Below, piece after piece: positions 8,365 through 16,002 of a stretch of 64,000 nt of DNA (the stretch's first letter is position 1; each line of letters opens with the position of its first letter). Below the pieces are notes generated by a model. The model was not told the DNA's origin. It searched no databases and saw nothing but the letters and a program-made list of their open reading frames with translations. Source of the DNA: JBBSEX01 sp038239345 (GTDB lineage Bacteria > Acidobacteriota > Terriglobia > Bryobacterales > Bryobacteraceae); NCBI GenBank assembly GCA_038239345.1, contig JBBSEX010000009.1, forward strand, positions 124,001 to 188,000, read 5' to 3'. The translations under genes and the position numbers were made by a program.

Positions 8365-9144
8365 TTAATTTTCGATCGAAACCCCGCCAAATACGGCACT
8401 CCCGGTGACGAACAATCGCGGAGTGGGGGCGCCATCTTGCGTGGGAGGAGCGGTGGTCTTATCTTCATAGCCGCCGAAGATCCCCACGCCTTGCACGGTG
8501 ACGATCCACGCTTCCGGCACCCTCACCTCCACGCCGCCGAAGACCGCATTGATGTCCAGGGTAGCTTGCGCGGCCTTCATCGAAGCTTTGCGCAAGTCAA
8601 TTTCGATACCACCGAAAACGGCGGTGGCCTCGCCTCCCAGAAAATCCTGCGAGTCGTAGCGGCGTTTCACGCCTCCGAAGATAGCCAGCTCGCTAAACGT
8701 TGCGGTGGCATCGAAGCTTGTCCCGTCGGCGGTAGTGCCGGTGACGGGGACCACACGGCCGCGATCCAAGGTCTTCAGTAACGTCATGACACCGAAACCG
8801 ATCAGAATCAGCGGCCAAATAATACTTTCATGCACGTGGAGAATATGGAGGTTGGAAAATAGCAGGAGAGCGCCGCTAATTATGAATATACCGGCCCAGG
8901 CGCGCATGATGGTGCTTCGTGCGTCGAACAGCTTGCCGAGACCTATAGCTACCAGGATCAGGGGCCACAGATTGCCATAATTATCGATTCGCACCAGCCC
9001 GACGTTATCCAGGAACAAAAGAATCCCGACAACGATGATGCAAGCGGAAAAGATAATCCCCTGCATGGCGGAGTTTCTGCGACCCATCCGTTGCACTCCC
9101 ATTTTGAAATTCCTATCGAATTTGCCGGTGGAGTCGGTTCTCAT
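8365..9144 (-). CDS. LiaF/YvqF-like membrane protein with C-terminal beta-helix domain
   Basis: A 259-residue protein. Residues 27-125 hold about four transmembrane helices in the LiaF transmembrane pattern (LFLDNVGLVRI, LWPLILVAIGLGKL, IIWPLILIGFGVMTLL). Residues 150-259 form the cell-wall-active antibiotics response type C-terminal domain, with repeated FGG turns (LAIFGGVKRR, AVFGGIEIDL, AVFGGVEVRVP, GIFGGYED, AVFGGVSIEN). In Firmicutes LiaF restrains a two-component system that responds to cell-wall damage. Here it is the first gene of an operon with a LytS-type kinase and a kinase-LytTR fusion, so a similar envelope-sensing role is likely, by inference. Starts at Met15, Met20 or Met27 are possible alternatives to the one given. 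Confidence 0.88.
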   Translation of the reverse strand: MRTDSTGKFDRNFKMGVQRMGRRNSAMQGIIFSACIIVVGILLFLDNVGLVRIDNYGNLWPLILVAIGLGKLFDARSTIMRAWAGIFIISGALLLFSNLHILHVHESIIWPLILIGFGVMTLLKTLDRGRVVPVTGTTADGTSFDATATFSELAIFGGVKRRYDSQDFLGGEATAVFGGIEIDLRKASMKAAQATLDINAVFGGVEVRVPEAWIVTVQGVGIFGGYEDKTTAPPTQDGAPTPRLFVTGSAVFGGVSIEN

Positions 9145-9267
9145 GATTGCATCGTATCAGCCACATCCGGATGAATCTTCTGGAATTCGGCCAGTTACAC
9201 CAGCCAATCGGTAAGAGGCGCGGGGGGACGGCGGATGGTTGCAGGGGGGAAAGTTGGTGGGATAATA

Positions 9268-9295
9268 GGCGCCGGCGGAATCTTGGGCCGGCGCC
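9268..9295 (-). terminator. perfect 9-bp GC-rich hairpin, possible terminator
   Basis: GGCGCCGGC (9268-9276) and GCCGGCGCC (9287-9295) are perfect inverted repeats separated by 10 nt. The hairpin lies 12 nt beyond the stop of the small Tat protein gene on the minus strand. The T-run lies on the wrong side for a standard intrinsic terminator of that gene (only TATTAT follows), so termination is a guess. Confidence 0.35.
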
Positions 9296-9306
9296 CAAAA
9301 AACGCT

Positions 9307-9555
9307 TTACGAGGCCGCCGAAATTCCGGCCTTCACTTCGTCGATGGCCTGGTCAACCATTTTGATGGCATTGACGCGATGGCCGCCTTTGTTCGCGGTA
9401 GCCCGCGATAGAGATTCCCGAGCCGCCCGCAGGTTACTGAGGGCCTCTTCCATTTGGGGCTGACCGGCCTTGGAGATTTTCGCGAAGGCTAGCCCCGCGG
9501 CTCCCGCGGTGAGGATTCGTTGGGCGGCTTGACGCCGGGATAATGAATCAGACAT
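9307..9555 (-). CDS. small exported protein with Tat-like signal, unknown
   Basis: An 82-residue protein. It begins SDSLSRRQAAQRILTAGAAG, a twin-arginine-like signal followed by a hydrophobic stretch to about residue 26. The mature 55 residues are helical and charged (MEEALSNLRAARESLSRATA, AIKMVDQAIDEVKAGI), suggesting a two-helix hairpin. A good ribosome binding site (AAAGGAGA) lies about 6 nt before the ATG. Small helical exported proteins of this kind are common in acidobacteria and planctomycetes; none has an established function that I know of. It stands alone, with decayed remnants upstream. Confidence 0.7.
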   Translation of the reverse strand: MSDSLSRRQAAQRILTAGAAGLAFAKISKAGQPQMEEALSNLRAARESLSRATANKGGHRVNAIKMVDQAIDEVKAGISAAS

Positions 9556-9606
9556 TGTGTTCTCCTTTGTTTAATTAGCTGGTGCGTTACGAACCTTCGA
9601 TGCCCA

Positions 9607-10020
9607 TTAATTGCTGCCAATCGCAATCACGGGACCCGAAGGCGAGACGTAATAGACGAAGGCTTTCTTCCCATTGATGGTGGCCAACACGTGATCCACC
9701 TCAGAGGGGAGAATCGGGCCGTTGAATTCGCTACCTCTCCACGTTCTGGTGGCCGTGCCCAGATTCTGACCGGTAATGGTGACCCACGAGCCAGGTACCT
9801 CCTGGAGTGTGGCGGGGGTCAACAGCGCCGCGGTGCCCTGATGGCGTCCGTCAATGCCATCGAGAAAGCGGCAGAGGTCCACCGCATTCGATGCCCACTC
9901 ACCGGCGGAATCCACCAATTCGATATCTTTCGAGTACGGGCAAAGCCCGCGCCATCGTCGTTGTTCGGATCGTAGGCCGGGTTGGCGTTGAACAGCAGGG
10001 CGAAATCGCGGATCGCGTGA
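9607..10020 (-). pseudogene. remnant of serine hydrolase (beta-lactamase class C-like) with TIGR03437-type tail
   Basis: No intact gene is visible, but two recognisable pieces are. Roughly 9800-9910 encodes WASNAVDLCRFLDGIDG and ALLTPATLQEV, a pattern seen in beta-lactamase class C/CubicO-like hydrolases. It runs directly into GSWVTITGQNLGTATRTW and ATINGKKAFVYYVSPSG (9607-9800), the C-terminal domain (TIGR03437-like) found on many acidobacterial exported proteins. Further upstream, 9905-10020 reads well only in a different frame (ALLFNANPAYDPNNDDGAGF). There is no plausible start, the serine hydrolase active-site region is missing, and the frame changes, so it is a deletion-plus-frameshift remnant. 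Domain names are from pattern recognition only. Confidence 0.6.
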
Positions 10021-10628
10021 TCTATGCCCGCATCGACGCAAGCGAAGGAATCCGTTTGTGGATTAGCGCAGTGTCAGGTGGACCGCCAGTCCCGCTGACC
10101 AATGTCGGACCGCAGGAATATCCCGGCGTTTGGTCCCCCGATGGAAACTGGTTCGCTTACCGTAGCCGCAACGAAGGCCATGTGCGATTTATGAAGGTGA
10201 AGACCACGGGGCAAGCGACGCCGGTTATGATACGCGAAATGAGGGTGACGCGCATCCCTTGCTGGTCGCCCACTGGCGAGTGGATTGCGATTGACGATGA
10301 ATCGATTTCGCCCGACGGGAAAATTATCAGACAGTTGGGAAATCATCGGACCCTGCAGTACACCTTTTCAGCGGATGGCAAACGGGTGTACGGAATTCGG
10401 CCGCAGGGAGACCGCAATGTCCTGTTTTCCGTGGCCATTTCGGGAACGGAAGAGCAGATCCTAGCGGACCTGGGGAAGGAGTTTCGTCCAGCCACGCGTA
10501 TGAATCCGGGGATTCGGTTCAGCTTGGCGCCGGACGGAAAAAGCTTCGTTTACAGCGTGATTAAGACTAAACCCAGCCTCTGGCTGGTGGAAGGCTTCGC
10601 TCCGAAGGCAGGCTTACGGCTGCCCTGA
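10017..10628 (+). pseudogene. 3' remnant of a PD40/WD40-like beta-propeller protein
   Basis: The plus strand from about 10017 to 10628 encodes about 203 residues of a TolB/PD40 beta-propeller, with repeated blades such as YPGVWSPDGNWFAYRS, IPCWSPTGEWIAIDD, YTFSADGKRVYGI and FSLAPDGKSFVYSV. Such propellers form the C-terminal half of acidobacterial Ser/Thr kinases and winged-helix proteins. Here the N-terminal part is absent; the frame continues upstream but loses all resemblance at about 10017, exactly where the opposite-strand remnant begins. A GTG at 10017 could start a short product, but the most likely reading is a truncated gene. It ends 28 nt before the tmRNA. Confidence 0.6.
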
Positions 10629-10656
10629 TTTGGCATTAGGTGTACCATATGAAAAA

Positions 10657-11008
10657 GGGGGCGAAACGGTTTCGACGGGATTGAATCGTTGTGAGAAGGC
10701 GTGTCGGGTTCCGAGCTCCCGTAAAACGATCGGAAATTAAAACTGCCAACTCGCAGTTTGCATACGCTGCTTAATTAATTAAGTAGCCGTTCCGGGTACC
10801 GGGCCTGTACGGTATCTAGCGAACGTCATTTTGCAGGATAGGTCCAAGGCTTCTGTTCGTAGCCGAAAGCCGAGATCAATCGAGCTAGATTATCCTCGCT
10901 TTTGTCGATCCTTTAGAGGGTAGTCGAAACACTTAGGATCGGACACACACGTAGTCTTTTCATAGCGGGCTTTTTCGGACGCGGGTTCAACTCCCGCCGC
11001 CTCCACCA
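10657..11008 (+). ncRNA. ssrA: transfer-messenger RNA (tmRNA)
   Basis: The 5' end GGGGGCG (10657-10663) pairs with CGCCTCC just before the encoded ACCA end at 11005-11008. The hallmarks GGTTTCGACGGGAT near the 5' end and GGGTTCAACTCCCG of the T arm are present. The tag reading frame starts at GCC 10745 and reads ANSQFAYAA before TAA at 10772-10774, directly followed by further in-frame and out-of-frame stop signals. Length is 352 nt, normal for a one-piece tmRNA. It rescues ribosomes stalled on broken mRNAs and tags the products for proteolysis together with SmpB. CCA is encoded. Adjacent debris upstream suggests recombination near this site. Confidence 0.97.
10745..10774 (+). other. tmRNA proteolysis-tag reading frame (ANSQFAYAA)
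   Basis: Within the tmRNA, nine codons from the resume codon GCC at 10745 encode ANSQFAYAA and end at TAA 10772. The final AYAA fits the usual hydrophobic-Ala-Ala degron end recognised by ClpXP-type proteases. The resume codon follows an A-rich stretch, as usual. Confidence 0.9.
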
Positions 11009-11407
11009 ATTTTTAATGGATTCATGCCATCGTACACAAAGGGACGTTCATCCGTCCCGCTGGAAGTCTCGTGAACGCACACCGATGATCGGTTGATTGC
11101 ATTAGCACTGTGAATGTACTATCGGGCAAAGAATTTGCCCGGATGCTGGAATCACACAATCTAGTCTATCGAGCCTCCCCGCCGAGGCCGAGCGCTTCTC
11201 CAAACTTTCACTGTTGCCGATCAGGGTTTCCCACCCTCGCGCGAAGTTGTAACGTTTCTTGTTCCTGGCTATCAATACGGTATAGGCGCTAGCCGAACCA
11301 CTTTAGGGGAAGATTCCAGTTGCCGTACTCGCGGCGCAGCTAGACTTCTACGTGCGTACCCCGCGTAAGTGCGATTCAAATAGCTTAAGAAAGGAGTTGA
11401 TCAAGCG
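11009..11407. other. 399-nt intergenic region between ssrA and the GH-GT gene
   Basis: I see no convincing gene. A 6-bp hairpin (GGGACG 11041-11046 / CGTCCC 11053-11058, loop TTCATC) could end the tmRNA transcript but has no T-run after it. The downstream gene has a strong ribosome binding site, AAGGAG at 11391-11396. The promoter of the glycan operon presumably lies here but I cannot pick it out with confidence. Confidence 0.5.
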
Positions 11408-13696
11408 ATGAGTGTCTTCACAAGCCTTATCCATGCGGGTTTCGAATGCTCGACCCAAAAGCTACGTGATGGTAGACGTCTGGATTTGGTGAACTCCACG
11501 ATGCATGACCGGCTTGTAAGAGCGGACTATCTGCGACTGCAAGAGCTGGGAATTAGGACAGTACGCGAAGGGGCTCGCTGGCATTTGATTGAATCTTGCG
11601 CGGGAAAATACACCTTCGATTCTCTCGATAGCATCTTTGACGCGGCGGACGAGACAGGCACACAGGTTGTGCTTGACCTGCTGCACTTCGGATATCCCGA
11701 ACACATCGCGCTCGATTCGCCGGATTTTGTGGAATCATTCCGCCGCTTCGCCGTGGCGATTGCCCGTCATTTGAAGCGCCGGGGCTACACACGGCCCTTT
11801 GTAGCGCCGGTGAATGAGATATCGTTTTTTTCCTGGGCTGCGGGCGACGTTGCCTATCTGAATCCGTTCCTGACAGGATGCGGTGACGAGATCAAGCGTC
11901 AGCTAACCCATGCGGCGATCGTGGCCAGTGAAGCGATCTTACGAGAGCTGCCGGAGGCGCGCCTTGTAGCGCCCGAACCGGTGATTCACATCGGCGGCAA
12001 TCCGGCGATGGCGGGCGAGAAAGAAGAAGTGGAGCGCCATCGGCAATCGCAGTTCGACGCCTGGGATGTTCTTTGTGGAAGGCGCTGGCCGGAGTTGGGG
12101 GGCGACCCTCGATTCCTGGATATTATCGGGATCAATTATTATTGCCGCAATCAGTGGATTCATAATTCCCAGACTCTGGATCGCGACGATCCGCGCTATC
12201 GTCCTTTTCATTTGATTTTGAACGAAGTATGGGAACGCTACGGCCGTCCGCTTTATATATCGGAGACGGGCACCGAAGACGAAGACCGGCCGGAATGGTT
12301 TTCGTTCATCTGCGCGGAAGTGAAGACAGCGATCGATATGGGAGTGCCCGTGCAAGGCATCTGTCTATATCCGATCTTGAATCATCCTGGCTGGGATGAC
12401 GACCGGCACTGTCAAAACGGCCTTTTCGGCTATGCCGATGAAAGTGGTAACCGGGCAATTTACGCGCCGCTGGAAAACGCGATTCGAAGGCAGCAGCAAT
12501 CATTTCAATTCTTAGCGAGGGACTCAAACTTGAAATTAGAACATTCCGATCTTCTATGTTTTTCCCATCTTCGTTGGGGATTCGTGTTCCAACGTCCCCA
12601 ACACCTGATGAGCCGTTTCGCCCGACGCCGCCGCGTATATTTCATTGAAGAGCCGATCTTCGAAGGGAACTCGCCCACTTTGCGGCAAAACGTTTGCCCG
12701 CAGACTGGCGTGCGCGTTATCACACCGTTGCTGCCGCCGGGTACTGCGAATCCGGAAGCATCCGTTCGCCGGCTGCTGGCTGCGTTTCTACCGGATAACA
12801 AAATCGAATCGTATGTGGCCTGGTTTTATACACCGATGGCTTTGCCGTTGGCGGCGGGATTACAACCGGAAGCCATTATTTACGACTGTATGGATGAACT
12901 CTCGCTGTTCGACGGAGCGCATCCCGATCTTCACTTGAACGAGCGTCTGTTATTCAGCGATGCGGACCTTGTATTCACGGGAGGTACGAGTCTTTTTGAA
13001 GCCAAGCGGCTTTTAAATCCCAGCGTACATGCCTTTCCCAGCAGCGTGGACATCGAACACTTTATTCAGGCGCGTTCCGCCATGGCCGAACCAGCGGACC
13101 AAGTGCAAATCCCTCACCCGCGCATTGGATATGCCGGGGTGATTGACGAACGGATGGATCTGGACTTACTGCGGCAAGCGGCCGCGGCACGGCCTGAGTG
13201 GCATTTCGTGATGATTGGACCGGTGGTAAAGATATCGCCCGATATCCTGCCGCGAGCGGAAAATATTCATTACCTGGGGATGAAAGCATATCAGGATCTT
13301 CCCGCTTATTTCTCCGGATGGGATGTTGCGATGTTGCCGTTCGCCCGAAACAATTCGACGAAGTTCATCAGCCCAACAAAAACCTTGGAGTATCTGGCCG
13401 CGGGACTTCCGGCGGTATCGACGCCCATTTCCGATGTCGTCCGCCCGTACGGCGAATTGGGCTTGGTGAGCATCGCCGCGAACCCGGCCGAATTCGTGGA
13501 ACAGACCGAGCGCCTATTGTCCGGCAAGACGGCAGAGTGGCGGCGGCAGGCCGACGCCTTCGTCAATACGATGTCGTGGGATAAAACCTGGTCGGCCATG
13601 AACAAGCTGATACAGGATGTGGTCGCGCGGAAGGCCGTTCCCCTGACTGCCGCGGCACAGGTGAAGACCGTTGAGGAGGGATTTGCCCGTGTTTGA
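11408..13696 (+). CDS. glycoside hydrolase-like domain fused to a glycosyltransferase (GT-B)
   Basis: A 762-residue cytoplasmic protein with two enzyme domains. Residues 1-365 are a TIM-barrel of the GH-A clan, similar to family 1-like glycosidases: acid/base candidate Glu137 in the PVNE motif and nucleophile candidate Glu286 in YISETGT. Residues from about 383 to 745 are a GT-B glycosyltransferase of the TuaH-like kind, with LRWGFVFQRPQHLMSR, YDCMDELSLF, RIGYAGVIDERMD, HYLGMKAYQDLPAY and the donor-site region SPTKTLEYLAAGLPAVSTP. There is no signal peptide. The next gene, glf, starts inside its last codons, so galactofuranose-containing glycan assembly is the likely setting. AAGGAG lies 11 nt before the ATG. 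Whether the glycosidase part is catalytically active or only a sugar-binding module is open. Confidence 0.85.
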   Translation: MSVFTSLIHAGFECSTQKLRDGRRLDLVNSTMHDRLVRADYLRLQELGIRTVREGARWHLIESCAGKYTFDSLDSIFDAADETGTQVVLDLLHFGYPEHIALDSPDFVESFRRFAVAIARHLKRRGYTRPFVAPVNEISFFSWAAGDVAYLNPFLTGCGDEIKRQLTHAAIVASEAILRELPEARLVAPEPVIHIGGNPAMAGEKEEVERHRQSQFDAWDVLCGRRWPELGGDPRFLDIIGINYYCRNQWIHNSQTLDRDDPRYRPFHLILNEVWERYGRPLYISETGTEDEDRPEWFSFICAEVKTAIDMGVPVQGICLYPILNHPGWDDDRHCQNGLFGYADESGNRAIYAPLENAIRRQQQSFQFLARDSNLKLEHSDLLCFSHLRWGFVFQRPQHLMSRFARRRRVYFIEEPIFEGNSPTLRQNVCPQTGVRVITPLLPPGTANPEASVRRLLAAFLPDNKIESYVAWFYTPMALPLAAGLQPEAIIYDCMDELSLFDGAHPDLHLNERLLFSDADLVFTGGTSLFEAKRLLNPSVHAFPSSVDIEHFIQARSAMAEPADQVQIPHPRIGYAGVIDERMDLDLLRQAAAARPEWHFVMIGPVVKISPDILPRAENIHYLGMKAYQDLPAYFSGWDVAMLPFARNNSTKFISPTKTLEYLAAGLPAVSTPISDVVRPYGELGLVSIAANPAEFVEQTERLLSGKTAEWRRQADAFVNTMSWDKTWSAMNKLIQDVVARKAVPLTAAAQVKTVEEGFARV
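13673..13680 (+). promoter_or_regulatory. ribosome binding site choosing the glf start
   Basis: GAGGAGGG lies 8 nt before GTG at 13689. This favours that GTG over the TTG at 13671, which would place the Shine-Dalgarno sequence inside the coding region and add six residues before the Rossmann fold. Confidence 0.65.
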
Positions 13697-14819
13697 TTAT
13701 TTAATTGTCGGAGCCGGTTTTGCGGGAGCAGTGGTAGCCGAACGCATGGCTCGCGGCTATGGCAAAAAGGTAATGCTGGTGGATCGCCGCCCGCACATCG
13801 GCGGAAATGCGTATGATCGGCTGAACGACGATGGTATTCGCATTCACCAATATGGGCCGCATATTTTTCATACCAACGCCCGTGACGTATTCGAATATCT
13901 TTCGCAGTTCACGGCGTGGAGACCCTATGAACACCGCGTGCTGGCGAATGTCGATGGAGTATTGGTGCCCGTCCCGATCAATGTCGATACGGTTAACCGG
14001 CTATACAATCTCACGCTAACGCCAGAAACCATCGAAGCGTATTTTGAATCCGTCGCCGAAAGCCGCCTACCGGTTCGCACGTCCGAGGATGTAGTAGTAA
14101 ATCGCGTGGGCCGCGATCTTTACGAAAAGCTGTTTCGCAATTATACGCGCAAACAATGGGGGCTGGACCCGTCGGAACTGGACGCTCAGGTTACGGCCCG
14201 TATTCCAGTGCGAACCAATCGCGACGATCGCTATTTCGGCGATACCTACCAATCCATGCCGCTCAACGGCTATACGGAGATGTTCGAAAACATGTTGGAC
14301 CACCCGAATATTACCGTGGTCCTGGGAACCGATTACCGGGACTTGCCGGGCAGTGTGAAGTATCGCGAGATGGTATATACCGGACCGGTCGACGAGTTTT
14401 TCAGTTGCCGTTTCGGAAAGCTGCCGTACCGCTCCTTGGAGTTCCGTCACGAGACACTCGATCGCGAACAGCTACAACCCGTTGCTGTGATCAATTACCC
14501 GAACGATCACGATTACACCCGCGTGACCGAATTCAAGCACCTAACCGGGCAAGCGCATGCGAAGACCAGCGTGGTGTACGAATATCCCAAATCCGAAGGC
14601 GACCCCTACTACCCGATTCCACGCGGCGAAAACGCGGCTCTCTATAAGAAGTACGCCGACCTGGCGGAAACTTATCCGGACACGCATTTCGTCGGCAGGT
14701 TGGCGACGTACAAGTACTACAACATGGATCAGGTTGTGGCGCAGTCTCTTACCTTGTGCGCCAGGCTTCTGGGAATCTCCCGTCTCAATGTGGTTCAGGA
14801 AGGTGAGTCGGCGGCTTAG
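13689..14819 (+). CDS. glf: UDP-galactopyranose mutase
   Basis: About 376 residues, the normal length for Glf. It converts UDP-galactopyranose to UDP-galactofuranose using reduced FAD. The N-terminal FAD-binding motif is VGAGFAGAVVAERMA, followed by VDRRPHIGGNAYD and the conserved YGPHIFHTN. Also present are NYTRKQWGLDP and VPVRTNRD-like sugar-binding stretches, and YYPIPRGENAALYKKY and FVGRLATYKYYNMDQV near the C-terminus. The GTG start at 13689 sits 8 nt after GAGGAGGG and overlaps the end of the upstream GH-GT gene, so the two are translationally coupled. Together they point to making a galactofuranose-containing surface glycan. Confidence 0.96.
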   Translation: MFDYLIVGAGFAGAVVAERMARGYGKKVMLVDRRPHIGGNAYDRLNDDGIRIHQYGPHIFHTNARDVFEYLSQFTAWRPYEHRVLANVDGVLVPVPINVDTVNRLYNLTLTPETIEAYFESVAESRLPVRTSEDVVVNRVGRDLYEKLFRNYTRKQWGLDPSELDAQVTARIPVRTNRDDRYFGDTYQSMPLNGYTEMFENMLDHPNITVVLGTDYRDLPGSVKYREMVYTGPVDEFFSCRFGKLPYRSLEFRHETLDREQLQPVAVINYPNDHDYTRVTEFKHLTGQAHAKTSVVYEYPKSEGDPYYPIPRGENAALYKKYADLAETYPDTHFVGRLATYKYYNMDQVVAQSLTLCARLLGISRLNVVQEGESAA

Positions 14820-14879
14820 TCCGTCGCTCCGAATGATTCACCCTGCGCTGGATTACGATGGAGTAAGAGGCAACCACCG

Positions 14880-15884
14880 ATGACATTACTGGAACAACTT
14901 CGCGCAATGACCACCGTAGTGGCCGATAGCGGCGACTTCGAATCGATTCTGAAGTACAAACCGCAAGACACCACCACCAACCCATCGCTGATAACCGCGG
15001 CCGCGCAGATGCCTGGATACCGGAATCTGGTGGACGATGTTTTGAAACAGGCGAAGAGCGAACTCGGCGAAAAGTCGACGGATAAGCAAGTGGCGGGTCT
15101 GGCGTTTAAGCGCCTGGCGATTGCCTTCGGCAAGAAGATTCTGGCCATCATTCCGGGGCGTGTCTCCACCGAAGTGGATGCCCGCCTCTCGTTCGACACA
15201 GAAGCCACGATCCAGCAAGCGCACGAGATCATCAAGCAGTATGACGAAGCGGGCGTTTCGCGGGAACGAATTCTGATTAAGATCGCCTCCACCTGGGAAG
15301 GCATTCAGGCTGCTAGCCAGTTAGAAAAAGAGGGGATCCACTGCAACCTCACGCTGCTGTTCGGCATGCATCAGGCGGTGGCTTGCGCGGAAGCCAAGGT
15401 GACTCTGATCTCACCCTTCGTGGGACGTATTCTCGATTGGCATAAGCACAGCACAGGCAAGGATTATCAAGGCGCCGAAGATCCTGGTGTGCAATCGGTA
15501 ACGGCTATTTACAACTACTATAAGAAGTTCGGCTACAAGACCGTGGTAATGGGCGCGAGCTTCCGCAACATCGGCGAGATCACCTCGCTTGCTGGATGCG
15601 ATCTGTTGACCATTTCGCCCAAACTGCTGGCCGAGTTGGATGCGAAAGAAGGAGAACTGCCTCGCATGCTGAATCCGGAAAAGGCCAAAACTTTACAAAT
15701 CGAGCGCATTTCCATGGATAAAGCGACCTTCGATAAAATGCATGAGACCGATCGCATGGCAAACGATAAGCTCGCCGAAGGCATTGCGGGCTTCAGCGCG
15801 GCTCTGGTGGAATTGGAGAAATTGCTTGCCACGCGCCTTTCGGAACTAGGTGTAAATACCCAACCGCAACTGGCTGCCAATTAG
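14880..15884 (+). CDS. tal: transaldolase
   Basis: A 334-residue TalB-type transaldolase of the pentose phosphate pathway, moving a dihydroxyacetone unit from sedoheptulose 7-phosphate to glyceraldehyde 3-phosphate. Diagnostic stretches are TTTNPSLI (31-38), the Schiff-base Lys134 in ILIKIASTWEG, CNLTLLFGMHQAVACAEA, SPFVGRILDWHK and VMGASFRNIGEI. Length and motifs fit the classical E. coli-type subfamily. It lies 60 nt after glf, with GAGGCAACC shortly before the ATG, so it may belong to the same transcription unit, though its role is central metabolism. Confidence 0.97.
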   Translation: MTLLEQLRAMTTVVADSGDFESILKYKPQDTTTNPSLITAAAQMPGYRNLVDDVLKQAKSELGEKSTDKQVAGLAFKRLAIAFGKKILAIIPGRVSTEVDARLSFDTEATIQQAHEIIKQYDEAGVSRERILIKIASTWEGIQAASQLEKEGIHCNLTLLFGMHQAVACAEAKVTLISPFVGRILDWHKHSTGKDYQGAEDPGVQSVTAIYNYYKKFGYKTVVMGASFRNIGEITSLAGCDLLTISPKLLAELDAKEGELPRMLNPEKAKTLQIERISMDKATFDKMHETDRMANDKLAEGIAGFSAALVELEKLLATRLSELGVNTQPQLAAN

Positions 15885-16002
15885 CTCGACGGAAAATCGA
15901 TTCGCGCTATCGAACGGCGGGGCTTGCAACTTGGGCTAGTCCCACCGTTCACGAAGTATACTTGGCCTTCGCGCCTTACTCCACGGTAAGCGAAAGGACC
16001 AA

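Noticed and set aside
9268..9295. A strong hairpin beyond the small Tat gene considered as a classical terminator
   Set aside because: No T-run follows it on the correct strand; kept only as a low-confidence terminator.
11110..11292. A 60-residue frame after ssrA
   Set aside because: No family, no good ribosome binding site, and composition unlike the neighbouring genes.
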